A stretch of 64,000 bases of DNA from Phylloscopus collybita. Its lineage: Eukaryota; Chordata; Aves; Passeriformes; Phylloscopidae. The DNA lies in NCBI GenBank assembly GCA_027886175.1, contig JAJNNQ010000029.1:1054001-1118000 (forward strand), written 5' to 3'. Positions 52,045 through 64,000 of the stretch are shown here, in pieces. Both the position numbers and the translations under genes were made by a program. The notes beneath the pieces are model-generated. The model made no database searches, was not told the origin of the DNA, and saw nothing but the letters and a program-made list of their open reading frames with translations. The first letter of the stretch is position 1. The number at the start of each line of letters is the position of its first letter.

Positions 52045-52439
52045 TTGCCGATTTCTCTGAAGCTTGCCACCAGTAAAAGAATCTGTCCTGGTAGCCTGAT
52101 GGCTTCTGATGTGGTGTGGCCAAGGCTTAGGTCTGTAGTGTTAGCCATGACTGCATTAACCAAGGAGCCTGGATCCATAGCTGAAGTAAAAGCTTCTCTG
52201 TGTAAACCCCTCTGTGCTGTTTCCTCTGACCAGAGAAACAGATGTCACAGCAGCTGCAATCCCTTTCTGACCCACAACTTTATAAATGGATCCTACTTAA
52301 TGCATCACACCTCTTGGATCTGTTATTTTTTCAAGACCTTTCAAAACAAGTCATAGAAGAAAGTGATCTGTCTTGGACCGATATGACTTCTGGCATTATG
52401 CAGTATTTACTCAGTGTGATTAAAAAACAGAAAAAATGA
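52045..52439 (+). pseudogene. Unrecognised coding-like stretch inside SHC3 intron 2
   Basis: Two overlapping plus-strand frames are open, 52045-52356 (103 codons) and 52242-52439 (65 codons). The second frame contains the segment LYKWILLNASHLLDLLFF, which looks like a helical protein segment. An acceptor-like CTCTGACCAG lies just before the second frame's ATG. I cannot match either product to a family. The arrangement suits a decayed retrocopy with one frameshift, but chance open frames in AT-rich intron DNA are equally possible. Confidence 0.15.
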
Positions 52440-53190
52440 GTCAAGTTACTTGATTTAGTGTGGAAGCCTGCATGCATTTCTTCCTAATAAGGCATCATGT
52501 TTAACACACACCAAGCACTTACTCCCTTTCTATCACTGCCTCACATGCCTGTCCCTGCCTCTTTTCTTAATCTTACTTTTTCTCCATGTTGCAGAGCTTG
52601 AATATAGGAAGTCAGTTATTAGGAATCCTAAATTTGCCTTTTTTCTGCCTCCCAGCTATTGCATATGTCACTTTATGTCTCTGTCAGCTTCGAGGATGAA
52701 CAAATCCCCAAAGTAAAATAAGCAGCATCAATTCCTAGAAGAAAAAACTTGTGGGTCTAGTAATGGGAGAGTCAGACTTGTAGTTTCTTGCTCTGCTTGA
52801 AAACTCCTGGTATTATTTTAGACAAACTGTTAGTCCCAGTCACAGACAACTCTGATTAAATGAATTAGTTAGTGCTTGTAAATGGCACTTAAATTGTTGA
52901 GTGAGCATTTAGAAATTACTTAAAAATTGGACTGAGATTTCCACTTACATGGCAAATTAGAGATAAGAAATTCATGGGAAAAGGTTGTGTAGATAATTTA
53001 AATGGCTTTGAAAATCATAGCTGTTATAATGCATTAGGAAAATATATACATCAGTGTGCATGCATGGACGTATCTGACAAATGAAGAACTTTGGCTTCAA
53101 TTTCAGGAACTGCATCAAAGCCCCAGAGTAAATAGTTTGGTCAGCAGTCCTTATTGCTATGAAATATCAACTTTTGCCATCTAATGCTGC

Positions 53191-53287
53191 CTATCCTATC
53201 CTATCCTATCCTATCCTATCCTATCCTATCCTATCCTATCCTATCCTATCCTATCCTATCCTATCCTATCCTATCCTATCCTATCCT
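53191..53287 (+). repeat. (CTATC)n pentanucleotide microsatellite
   Basis: About 19 uninterrupted copies of CTATC over 97 bases in SHC3 intron 2. The purity suggests a recent expansion and high allele variability. Confidence 0.98.
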
Positions 53288-56200
53288 GTAACTTGTGTTT
53301 GTTTTGCTTTTTCACTTTTTGTACACTAAAATGTTAAAACTTATAGTAATACGTTTATCTTCACGTGAGTAGTGAGCAAACACTTTCACTTGACATGTGC
53401 TTCATCAGATCTTAATCTTTGTGGTGCCTTGCAGTGGTATTACTGCCCTGACTTTGAGTTGGAGGAAAAATGAAAATTATGTAAAATTTCTAACAGTTTT
53501 TTGCCTTTATCATTATACATTTGAATTCTCAAGATTCTTTCACTACATGGGAAATAGAAGAACTAGAGTAGTATTAATCAGTTGAATTGTATTAATTCTT
53601 TCCTGTGATTAATGTAATGTCACGTGAATTCTTGAGCAAATAAGAGGATGCGCCAGACAACGGTCAGCCGTTACACATAATGATAAATGAAAGCCAGCTG
53701 AATCCACGTATTGCATCTTTAATTACCCAGTGATAATTCTTGTAACACATGTGAAGTCAAGATGACTTTCTTGGGCAGCAAGACAAACAAAAGCATTTAA
53801 TTTTCAACATAGTGGAGGAACAGGAGGACTAGCAGACAAGACTACTGAGCTAACCACGGGTGGCAAGTGGTTAAAGTTCATCCGAAACCAACCATCATCG
53901 TCATAGAAAGAGGCCACTCTTAAGCGCCTGTGGCCAGGCCCTTTGTGCCTTCAGGCTTTTTGTAAAAAAAATAAGTTAAAAATCAGGTAAAATTCTTTTG
54001 CAACATGTGCAGTCTTCATGTAGTATGTTTGTATGCTTATTGTTAAAGCTTCAGTAGAATAATGAGTCCTCACTTTTGTGTTGTATGCATGAGTGACTTA
54101 CGCATTGGTTTGAATTAGATGTTGCATGCACTGTTTGTTGTACATCTGACTCTGAACTACAAGGATGCATGTTCACTTGCCTCTAATTGAATGCCATCAG
54201 TTTACTGCATGCAGCATCATAAAGCCACATCTCCCCACACTGAGTAAAATATTATGTTGCATGCTTTTTAATGGCAATAGGTCAGAGGACTGAAATACCT
54301 CATATCAGCAGTGGACCCAAATCCAAACTCTGATCCCAGTCCTGTACATTAACTCTATTGGGATGAACAGCTTGAAAAATACTCCTCTCCACATTTGAGG
54401 CCAGAACTTTATTAATAAAATTATTAAACCAAATCCATTTATACCAATATCCCTGGAGGAAAGATGGTGGAAGTCCAAATTTTAGAGTTGTACTTGAGTC
54501 CAATGCTAAAAATATGAAGCAGTTCAGTTGATGTAATGTTTCACCTGTATCTGTGTTGTTTGCAGAAGTTGTCAGCAAGCATCACTGAAAAAAGGGTGCA
54601 AGACATTGAAATGCAAGAATGTGTCTCCTGTGATTTTTGAAGGCAGATAGGTAATGTTATCTGCAGTGAATTCTGTGTTCAGTGTCCTCCTTAACATGCT
54701 GTCTTGCTTAAAGGTGAGTGTGCTTTATCTCTGCCTTCCTCCAGGTGAACTGTGGGCGTGGGGTGGCACTTAGGAGATGGCCAAACACAGACCATTTGCA
54801 GTTGCAGGAAGAGGTGGGCACAGTTACTTCAGAGTCAAAGCTGTGGGAAGCATGAGGTGCTGGCTGCTACTTGGTTCATCAGGAAGCAGGAGTCTCAAAA
54901 GTGGACAGAGACATCCTTATAATTCATACAGCACACGTCTGGCTGGGTCAATGGCAGCTGTAGTGCCTGATAGTTTGAGAACAATTTAAAGCTAGTTAAG
55001 CTGTTATTAGCACAGAAATGGAGTAGAATAAAAAGGTTTTTGTGTGCCTAAGACTGGAATCTTTCCTTTTCAATGCAGTATTAGAGTGGAAATTGTTACT
55101 GAGTATTTGCAATAATTTTACTAATATATGTTAATACAAAGATGGAGAGCAATTAAGTGAACTCCCCAAGTCCACGTGGCTTTGTAAGAAAACAAAGAGC
55201 CTCTTGGAGGATGGGGAAGGTGGAAAGTTGGAAGCCAAATGGTCAGGGAAGCAGTTACGGATATCACTGTATCCTGGATTTTTAGAAAGACGGTGACTCC
55301 ACAGGGGTCTGCAGCAGCAGGACCTGAAGCAGAGTGGTCTTGACATGTTTTAAATGCAAATTGCAGTACAAAACAACTGACAGAAGCCAAGACACTCTCA
55401 AGTTCTGCTAATAGCACCTGGCAGATTGCACAAAGAATCAATGGCATAAGGAATTTGTGTGTTCACATGACATGTCCAGTCACACCAGACAGTTCATCAA
55501 CATTGAACAGTCCTTTTTGGCAAACACAGCCCAGATACTTATAGAGTGTCATCTATCTTATATAGAGCTTTTGTAAGATATCTCTCTCCAAAGTCCTGCT
55601 TTGGTTATGAAGCCAGTTAGGCATTAGAGAAAAATATTTGTTAGACTAAATGTTTTCACTCTACTTCTGTAAAGTTTCCTGTGCCTGCCTTTGAAATATC
55701 TGCTAATATCTACTCTTTGAGAGAAAACACTTTAGTAGATGACCTGAGGTTGAGTCCAGTTTGGAGATTACTATGATCCTGATTTAGGAACAGAAAACAG
55801 TTTTAATTTCTCTCTCCATTTCTCTGACCAGGACTATGATAAGTAGCTAGAGACCAGGCTGAGTGGAAAAAAGCCTTAAAGTCATAAAAGACCTTGAAGA
55901 ATTGAACTACTTAGCAGATCTAAACCTAAAAGTACATTTTCTTAGAGATGTTTTTGGTGTCATTGACTATAGTCTTGACAGTTGGAGGATTGTCTGTAAG
56001 GAAGGTTTTGTAGCTGCACATTTAACACCAAGGTTTCATATACCCTTACTTTATGTTCATCAAAGCTGTGTATGCATACAGAGTTAAGAGATATATCTAA
56101 GATGTGCCAGTAGGATAACAAGTTTCACTCTACATTTCTTAAAATAAGACCGTTGTTCAGAACTGTTGTATTGGAAGAAATCATCAAGATCAGGTAGATT

Positions 56201-58520
56201 TCTCTGTTACTGATGAATGAAACTGGGTTTTCTGAAACTTACTTGCGTGTTATGAAAGAAGGTACAAACTGTACAGAAATTGTCTCAAATATTCCTTAAA
56301 AAGTTAGGTTGTCTATAAATACTGAGAACAGAGCATTGAGCATACCAATGGACATAAAGCTTCTTTGCCAATAAAAGCAAAAGAGCCCTTTGAAATACCT
56401 TGGTTTCTCTTAGGAGGTTAACAGAAGTCTCACACCAAAGGTGCAGGAGCATGAGAATAACTATCATTAGATAGAATGCATACTGAATATCTAATGACAT
56501 GTGGTATTCTATGCCTAATAGTTGCCAAAGCCAGCCACTTGAGTGTATAAGGTTTATTCACTAAAACAAAAATTAAGTTGGCCAGCTTCCTTTCATTTTC
56601 TGCTTTTAGATTTTCTACATGTGACAAAACTCCATTTGAAGAAACAGAATGGGGAGCTGACAAAAAGAAGAGCTCTCGTCTCCTTGCTCTACAAGTGATT
56701 TCAGCTTGTGTGACACATCTGCTTGATGTCACCTTATTCCACAAAAGTTTTCTTCCAGGCTTCCCACCAAGACAGGCTTCACTTCAGTCAGGATGGTGAC
56801 AAATGGCATCGCTTGGTCTCTGCACCAGTTTCTGTGGGGGTTTCCCCTCAGGGGTGCTGCTGCATGCTCCTCTGGATTCATGGCAGTAGGTGCATCTTCG
56901 CCACAAAGTTAGCCTCCCCTTCCTTTCCATACTCTTGATTTGTTCTCCTGAGCTACTTCTTCAGCCTTGCATCCTCCAGACATTGTCAATCTGTCGTAAA
57001 ATACTGCTTTAGTCTTCAGAGGTTGTGAATGTCCCCTGTGCAACTTCAGACATGCTCATTTTGCCTGTTTTGTCGATGAACAAAAAATATTTCAATTATT
57101 AAACAGATTTCTAAAAATGGATTTTTGGTCTCGTGTTTTTTTGATTTTCTTTTGTATTTTCTCAGAAGCAAGTTATTTTTAAATTTAGTACAGATTTTGT
57201 TTCTCCTCAGCAAATGCTGGTATAATACTTGGCAATGTTTAAAACTGACAGGAACTTAGTACTGTTAAGAAATAACTGTGAATCTTCTGAGCAGTTCTTC
57301 CATGTAGAGAGTCATGTCTTTTGATGTCTGTTTTTCAAGCTGTGAAGTCCTAAGCTTTTGGAGTGGGAAGAAGTAAACTCAGGAACTACAGGACACTAGA
57401 GTATCTAAACAAGAGAGTATTAGTAGGTTTTAAATATTTTGATACAAAACATTTCAGACTAAAATATAGTCTGAAATTTTCTCATCTCATTATTTGAGAT
57501 GGTTTTACTTTTTCCAAATAGGCTGAGAAAATCCGTTCTTTTTCTATGTGTGTGTAATTTCCCTGAAATATGAGTTCCAGAATTCTGGGGTTTAATCAAT
57601 TAAATCATATTAATTAAGATCAGGAACAGCACAATCAAAAAATGGAGAGTATTTTCATGTGGTGGTATTTCATAGGGCAACACATTGGAACTTCCTGAGT
57701 GGACTACTTTGTATAACAGAATAAAATATCACTGAAGCTATGAGGGATAGAGGGCATTAGCCTTTTTAATGGAACTAAATGGCAATGTAAAATGGCCTTT
57801 TTTCTATCTCAGATGTCAAGCCACTTTAAAGCAGTATAGGTCAATCTCAGAAAATGAATATTGGTGATTTTTTACTGAATACACTTGAATGCTGAAATTA
57901 TGTTCAAAATACGCAACATGTTTTGTGCCAAGAAAATGACTCCACAGTATGACCATCTGCAAAGCAGAAAATACTCTTGGGCAGATTTGGAACTCAGCAT
58001 GTGGTCTCTACTGCAGACAGCACAGTAACTAATTTTACAAGAGATGGGCTTAACTCTACACTGATTTTTATCTGAGCCCAGCTAATGAAGCAGAATGTTG
58101 CTTAGAAATGTGTAATGTGTGTCTACATCAAATAATTTTCTTATTAGAAAGGAAGCAAATGTAGTAATATCCAACTTTTTCAAATTGCACAATATTTAGC
58201 CATGCAGACATATACAAAACTTTTGGCTCTGCCTTTCTTAGGCAAGTGTTTCCATGCACAATCAGGTGATGGCACATTCAGCCTAGCGGTAATACCTATT
58301 CCTGGGCTTGATTTGTGACTCAGGTTTTCATGCTGTTCAGGTATTTGCAAGTTTGATTTGCTGAAAAAAAAGTTACATCTGCCCTGTTCTGCCTGGCAAT
58401 GAAAGCTGGAAAGAAGCCTTTAGGCCATCCTTTCCACATCACCAGGCTATCTGGCTATCTGTGCACAACTTCACCCCCCAAATTATCTAGAATATTCTGA
58501 ACAGAATGATCAGAGAAGCG

Positions 58521-58950
58521 TCATAGAATCATAGAATGGTTTGGGTAGGAAGATACTTCAAAGACCATTCAGTTCCAATCTCCCTGCCATGGGCAGGGAT
58601 ACCTATCACTGGACCAGGTTGCTCAGAGCCCTGAACACTGCCAGGGATGGGGTTTCCACAGTTTCTCTGGAAAAACTGTTCCAGTGCATCACCTCCCTCA
58701 CAGTGAAGAATTTCTTCCTAACATCTTGTCTAAAACTACCCTTTCAGTTGGAAGCTATTCCCCGCATCTTATCACTAAATACCCTTGTAAAAATTCTCTC
58801 TTCACCTTTCTTGTAAGCTTCCTTTATGTGCTGGAAGGCAATGTTAGTTCACCTTAAAGCCTTCACTTCTCAAGGCTGAACAATCCCAGTTCTCTCAGCT
58901 GCTTCTCATAGGAAAGGTGCTCCATCCCTCTAATCATCTTGGTGGCCCTT
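58521..58950 (-). mobile_element. CR1 LINE 3' fragment in SHC3 intron 2
   Basis: Begins TCATAGAATCATAGAATGG, the complement of the CR1 3' terminus, and continues through the complement of the CR1 ORF2 end (AAGAATTTCTTCCTAACATC; CTCAGCTGCTTCTCATA) to about 58950. It is 5'-truncated, as most CR1 copies are, and diverged. It inserted opposite to SHC3 transcription. Confidence 0.9.
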
Positions 58951-59329
58951 GAATAGAATGTGTATCATTGCAGCGACAGATGTTCAGTCATCTTTTTTCT
59001 TCTTATTTTCTTCAAATACTGCCTTTAGACTCCTTAACTCCCACACAGGAAAAGTACTGTGCCTTCTGTTGCAGGCATGCAAAGAGTTGCTGCCAGGGCA
59101 CTCTGACCTTGATTACACAGAATTGTTCTATGAATATGTTTTCTGAAGTTCCCAGCATTTTCACTAAAAGCATTGTTAACTTGAACTCTGCAGTTGCTTG
59201 AATACTTTTAGTATTCACAGAGGTTCGAAACCCAAAGACTCCCAGTTTTCCCACAGTATTTGGGAACACTGAGTTCTGTAAAACCAAGATATTTTACTAA
59301 AAGGAAGACAGCTGAAAATTTTATAGTGC

Positions 59330-59356
<27 letters not shown>
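59330..59356 (+). repeat. T27 tract
   Basis: Uninterrupted run of T in SHC3 intron 2, not attached to a recognised retroelement. Confidence 0.95.
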
Positions 59357-59360
<4 letters not shown>

Positions 59361-61265
59361 CTTCTCTGCCTGAGAAGACTGAGCATGCAAGGAATAGTCA
59401 AGGCTTGTAAAGCCTTGCCCTGGGCTTCAGCCTTTTCAGCTAGTGTATTTCCTCTCCTGTTTTGATCAACAAGGTCTTTGAGTCATTTGAATCTGTTGAG
59501 TAATGCACTCAATGTCTGGTTATCATGAGCTGGCAGATAGGAGAGGTAGTAGTGGAAAACTACAAGAACCAACCCGGCACTAGAAAAATTACAAGATTGC
59601 ACTTTTTATTTTTTTTTTTTGGGTGCAGTGGCCTGAAAAATCCCCTTGTCTTTCTCTAAGTTCCATGCTGCCACTAGAAGGAAGATGATGGGGGCAAATA
59701 GGAAGAGAAAGGAAATTATAGACTAATTTATCCCTCAAGGACGTATCTCAAAAATCCAAGTCCTTTCTGTGGAGGCACAACCTAGGAGGTGTCTCAATGC
59801 ACATGATAAGTTATGGAACAAACAACCTCTCCTCTAGACCTGAAGAAAAGATAGTGTGCTTTGAAGATTTTTTTAACCATCTCTTATTATAAATCTCACA
59901 CTTCTTCAGAATGTCAGGACTGTAAACCTGCTTCAAGGAGTGTTCCATTCCCACAGCCACCCATCTCCCCAAACCAATAAAATGTGATTCTCCAGGTGAT
60001 TCAAACTTTGGATTGGGTCCAAGCTAAAAGCACACAAGGCATAACTATATAGTAATTACTGATTGCCACCTGACATAATCTGTCACATTTGCTCAGCCAT
60101 TATATGTTGAATGCTGATATAAGTGTATGACTTCGTTCTCTTGACTCACTTGTTGATCCTGTGCATAGTTGAACTATATGGCATATGGCATAAAGTTAAT
60201 ATAATTTATGTCTTTATCCAGATGATGTTTCAAGGTTTTGATTATTTTGATTGCTCTTTAGCTTGTAGTTCATAGTTTCCCGTTCTGTTGTTTTCTGGTT
60301 TGTTTTGTTTTGGTTTGGTTGGTTTGATTTTGAGGTTTGGGGGTTTTGCACAAAATATGTGTTATTTGCATGGGTTTGGCCCTATATAATGTGCTGTTAG
60401 TTTCAATACATATTAAAATAGTTAAAGTTTGGAGTTGCCTTTGCTTGTTCCTCTGAAACCATTCTGTCTTACAGTGGGACCAGCCTATTAAAGCCTTGTA
60501 GTGGTCAGAGGGAAGGCCTGTGTGTGTACAGGAGCAAATTCTAAACACTGACCAGATTGACCATTCAGATAATAAGTTGCTAAATACTGAAAGGAACTGT
60601 AAGATTTGTTTGGAGCAATATGATTTGAAGAGTTTTTGTTGTGTACAGTTTTCTATGAAAAGGTATAGATTCAAATAAGTTTTGGAAATATGTACCTTTC
60701 AGTCAACCTGAGTGCAATGGGAAGAATAAAGCAGTGTTAAAAAACTGAAACAAAATATTGATGGCAATAATTTTCCCTATAATATAAACATAAGGCCACT
60801 AATAAACTACTCAGACTGTATGGAACTTGTATAAATTGAAATGATGTACATCTTATGTACTGTATAGAATGTATACGTATTACCATGAATATTTTAGTGT
60901 TTTGTTACTATCTAAAGCCTGATGATTTTGCTCTGACTGGAAAAGTGCATAGTATAGTAGTAAGAAAAATGGTGCTTTCCTACTCTCACATTAAAATAAA
61001 CATTTTTTTTTAAGAAGTTGTTAAGCAATGTACAAAAGTGAGACTGGAAAGATGGTATTAAGAGCAATATTCTAATTTACAGTGAGAAAAGGTCTTTTTA
61101 TACTGTGAGGAAACATTTTCCCTTTTAGAGGAGAACTAACTGACCCTCTAACTATCTGCACTTGTGATCAGAAATACACTTGAAACCATTCTCTCCAGTG
61201 CATTTCAAGAGTAATGAAGAAACCCACATATTCTTTTGCCATAAAGTTTTTTTCTGTCTCTTCAG

Positions 61266-61329
61266 GGAAGCAATCAGTCGTGTTTGTGAAGCCATGCCTG
61301 GTGCCAAAAGAGCCTTCAAGAAACGAAAG
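61266..61329 (+). CDS. SHC3: SHC3 coding exon 3 (PTB domain)
   Basis: Third coding exon, 64 bases. It completes Arg204 (AG+G) and then encodes 21 residues, EAISRVCEAMPGAKRAFKKR plus a final K. The EAISRVCEA and PGAK blocks and the basic end AFKKRK are typical of SHC3; SHC1 has TRRRK and SHC4 IKKRK at this point. The acceptor is TCTCTTCAG at 61265. The donor is AAG|GTATAT at 61330, weaker than the donors of exons 2 and 4. The exon ends on a whole codon (phase 0). The basic KKRK cluster lies in the region of Shc PTB domains linked to acidic phospholipid contact; that role is known from the family and is not visible here. Confidence 0.95.
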
Positions 61330-63160
61330 GTATATTTTTTTTCTTGTAGTGCAATTGACTGTATTTTCTCTGTTCAGCACAGTGGAGACCAGGCACAGCA
61401 GGCAGGTGACTTTAAGGCAGCTTTGAGAATTGCAGATGATTAATTATTTAAACTATTGGCTGTTTTTACACACTGTATGCTGTTGCTTGCCCGGTCAGGA
61501 TCTGCTTTTGTTGGCATCTGGAAATATAAATACATCTAGGATGAAGATTGTACCTTTACATTCCTTCTGTAGAAATCTCCTCCTTTTACTTTCTTTTTTT
61601 GTTTTGTAGATTGCTGGTGGAAGAGTTAAAACCAACAAATGGGATGCCTTTTCATAAAATGCATGTGTAAATTATGAAAATAGGTGCTGGAAGATACAGC
61701 AGAAGCCCAAAACACATATAGTTTTGAAAGTGACTAGATTTTTTTTTTTGAAGGATAGATCTACTCATGACATTTAATGAGTTTAGTAATCATTGATTTC
61801 TGGAAATGGAAAGAGCATACGAGGTGATCCTTTGTTCCCTATGCTCTTTCCGTAAAAACCCGTGGCTGGTGCTCAGTGCCCAGTGCTGATGGTGAGTTCA
61901 GTGTGTACCTGACATCATTATTACTGTGCTTTTATTTTTATTTGTGTGCTGAGAGTTAGAGTCTTCAGACAGGGAGAGGAGGAATCCTTGACTCAGCTCC
62001 TGCACTGGCTCTCAACAGTCTCTTCCAGAGGCCTGCTAGTAAAGCTGGGGTGTAATGCTATCTCTAAGGAAAGAAGCATAAGAAAGTAGTTAATTACAGC
62101 CCTTGTGTGTGTCCTTGGGTACAGGAGGAGAATGGGCAGGTGGAGGAAAGGTCTGCCAGCTTCCCCAACTGCTCCACCATCTAGGCAGAATCTCAGCAGA
62201 AAGGAACATGAGGAAATGCCACGTTTGCAATGGAGAATCATATCCTGGTAAAATCAGTCATATGGGACAACATGTGTCACAGTGCAATTGGAAATTGTCT
62301 CAGAAATTAAGGCTATGATTTCACCTCCACCAAATTTATCTCATTGACATTTCTTGGTTCTCTGGCTTTTCATTTTATATCTGAAAGTAAAGATGAAAAT
62401 ATCTTTTCGGAAAGCAGGATGACACAAAATGTAGTTGAAGAAATAAGTTAAACAGAGTTCCAAGTGCCTAGTGAGACACCTTGCTGTATTACAGGTTTTA
62501 AAAGTAATGTTGCTTATCAGTTATTGAAAAGAGCAACAGAATTTCAGATAAATGTCAAAGACATGTGTCTTTTGCTGGTCTGTACATTCATCGTGTTTCT
62601 GCCACTAGTGGCATATCAATTTGGTTAAGGTGACATGTACCTCCTGAGGCCAAATTCTCACAACTTACCTACACTGTGGGTAGGTCATCCTTAGGCATGA
62701 TCCAGGAATCATGATGGATTAAGGGAAGAAAAGATACAATAATGTCCAAAAGAGTTTGTTCAAAAGAGAAATTAATGAAGTACCAGCTCTGTAACATGAA
62801 AGGGCTGAAATAGTGCAGCACATGTTACATAGGAGCAGTATGTACTTAGTGTATTTTTAATCAGTTAACCAGAAGGAAAAGAAGACAAAATTGAATGTAT
62901 GTAAACTTTCAGGATTACAGAAGCTCAAGTGTGTCCATCCTGCTAGGAGCAAATCTGTCCAAGCTTGCAGGTAGCTTAGGAAAAATGCAGATATAGTGGC
63001 ATAAAAACACTGTCTCCAGTCATTTTGCATTTCTATCCTAATGACCAACTTTTCAGAAACCTTTAAGATCACCTCTAACCCTGCATACAATGAAGGTCAT
63101 TCAAAAAAAAAAAATAAAAATCAGAGAACAAAAATCTGCTTTTTCCCCCCCTCCTCACAG
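61330..63160 (+). other. SHC3: SHC3 intron 3 (phase 0, about 1.8 kb)
   Basis: Short intron between coding exons 3 and 4, bounded by GTATAT and CTCCTCACAG. It contains a perfect 12-bp inverted repeat (61808-61851). An ORF at 62103-62318 has cysteines and histidines spaced loosely like a zinc finger, but I do not believe it is real. Nothing else is recognised. Confidence 0.9.
61808..61851 (+). repeat. 12-bp inverted repeat with 20-base loop in SHC3 intron 3
   Basis: GGAAAGAGCATA at 61808-61819 pairs perfectly with TATGCTCTTTCC at 61840-61851, and one T-G wobble extends the stem. The stem is too short for a standard pre-miRNA. Confidence 0.95.
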
Positions 63161-63280
63161 CCACCAAGCAAAGTCCTTTCTAGCATCTTGGGAAAGAGCA
63201 ATCTTCAGTTTGCAGGAATGAGCATAATGTTGAATATCTCCACCAGCAGCTTAAATCTGATGAATCCAGATACAAAACAG
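63161..63280 (+). CDS. SHC3: SHC3 coding exon 4 (PTB domain)
   Basis: Fourth coding exon, exactly 40 codons (residues 226-265). It begins [20 protein letters not shown] and ends [11 protein letters not shown]. The [10 protein letters not shown] block and the STSSLNLM strand are conserved across SHC PTB domains. The acceptor is a C-rich tract ending CTCCTCACAG at 63160 and the donor is CAG|GTGAGT, which is consensus. The next exon of the family begins IIANHH; I do not find it before position 64000, so the gene is cut by the window edge with the rest of PTB, CH1 and SH2 missing. No stop or frameshift is seen. Confidence 0.95.
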
Positions 63281-64000
63281 GTGAGTGTAACTTCTGTATT
63301 AATTTGTGAGGCTTTTGATGAACAGCCTGCTGCACTATTATTTGCTGTCTGCCAAATACTCAGTTGCTCAATGTTATTATTCTTCAATAACGTCAAATGA
63401 ATGAACCCAAAATATAATCACACTGGAAGTCAGTGTGATTATTCAGTGATCAGTCAGTATTTCACTATTCAGCACAACTTTGATGAATTTTTTTTTCTTG
63501 CCATGTTTCAGGTAGATCGGTTTTGCTCTTAAAAGACCTATGACGTGAAATATCATTTTCTGGTCATGAGAGTTCTTATTGAAAAAAAATTTCAAACTTT
63601 CAGAGTAATAAAAGGGACGTCCTTGGAGCAACAACTAAAATACTGCATGTGCATCCCAGTTTTGCTGTTTTCTTCCCATTTAGAGTCTTAAAGGGCAAAC
63701 TGTTCCTGAGGTGCTGCTAAAAATACAGCCTCAGGGATTTTGCAGTGCAGTGAAAGGCCAGTCTTTCAGAGAGACAAGGCAGCCTTTTTAAAGCTCATTT
63801 CTTCTTCTTCACTGTGCTGAAGGTACAGACAGACTTTGGGGAATCACTGCAGTGGTTTGTGAATGATGTATGAGATGAGAAAAATCCCTGCTCAGGGAAT
63901 ATATAAAGAGGAAGCAGACAGACATGTGTAGCCACTGCTGTGCTATTTGCTGTGGACCACAATTGTGTTAGGGCATGCAACTTTCTGCCCAGATACAGAG
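63281..64000 (+). other. SHC3: Start of SHC3 intron 4, running off the window
   Basis: Sequence after the GTGAGT donor of exon 4. No exon matching the next conserved SHC block is visible up to the window end. It is AT-rich with no repeat I recognise. Confidence 0.8.

Larger units (their letters stand above)
49839..61265 (+). other. SHC3: SHC3 intron 2 (phase 2, about 11.4 kb)
   Basis: Intron between coding exons 2 and 3, bounded by GTAAGA and TCTCTTCAG. It contains the (CTATC)n microsatellite at 53191-53287, a minus-strand CR1 3' fragment at 58521-58950, a T27 tract at 59330-59356, a T/G-rich stretch around 60285-60345, and a coding-like but unrecognised stretch at 52045-52439. The remainder is AT-rich and shows nothing I can name. 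Confidence 0.9.

Noticed and set aside
53191..53287. Possible telomere-like or satellite array
   Set aside because: The unit is CTATC, not TTAGGG, and the array is under 100 bases. It is an ordinary microsatellite.
55121..55447. 108-codon minus-strand frame in SHC3 intron 2
   Set aside because: No domain, signal peptide pattern or splice context is convincing, and there is a competing frame of similar length on the same strand. Treated as chance.
59221..59235. GGTTCGAAACCC, resembling a tRNA B box
   Set aside because: No A box, cloverleaf or acceptor stem can be drawn around it.
62103..62318. Open frame with Cys and His residues (CHVC...H...H...C) like a zinc finger
   Set aside because: Spacing does not fit a C2H2 or other standard finger, it lies inside SHC3 intron 3, and it has no splice context.
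1..64000. CRISPR array, operon or other prokaryotic system
   Set aside because: The window is vertebrate nuclear DNA with spliced exons and LINE/LTR elements. No spaced direct repeats or bacterial coding density is present.

Overview
This 64 kb window is vertebrate nuclear DNA, almost certainly from a bird. It is AT-rich and intron-rich, it carries a long but broken CR1 LINE that ends in the CR1 3' signature, and it is studded with solo LTRs of avian-type endogenous retroviruses. I see no bacterial-style operon, CRISPR array, rRNA or tRNA.

One cellular gene is clearly present, on the plus strand: the 5' half of SHC3 (ShcC/Rai/N-Shc), a neuronal phosphotyrosine adaptor. Four coding exons can be placed exactly: 34110-34649, 49768-49838, 61266-61329 and 63161-63280. 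They join in frame (intron phases 0, 2, 0, then 0) to give 265 residues: the amino-terminal CH2-like region, a conserved internal start like that of p52 Shc, and the first part of the PTB domain. The rest of the PTB domain, CH1 and SH2 lie beyond position 64000. Human SHC3 is on 9q22, a segment that corresponds to part of the bird Z chromosome, so Z linkage is likely but is an inference.

Layout. 1030-5016 is one CR1 copy (endonuclease and reverse transcriptase part) split by two later LTR insertions. 6420-8960 holds two more LTR loci, one of them an LTR nested inside another. 8961-22765 has no recognised gene, only AT-rich intergenic DNA with simple tracts and short palindromes. 22766-23355 is another solo LTR. 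27679-29898 holds two related LTRs in opposite orientation about 0.9 kb apart. 31690-32330 is a G/T-rich tract followed by a CpG-richer, coding-like but interrupted stretch, a candidate for the SHC3 promoter or 5' exon, or for an unrecognised pseudogene. From 34110 to the end is SHC3, with introns of about 15.1, 11.4 and 1.8 kb. The introns contain G/T-rich tracts, a (CTATC)n microsatellite, homopolymers, a CR1 fragment and a perfect 12-bp stem.

I found no convincing new biological system. The items most worth checking are the interrupted CpG-rich ORF upstream of SHC3, the transcript structure 5' of the SHC3 start codon, the nested and inverted LTR pairs, and several perfect inverted repeats.
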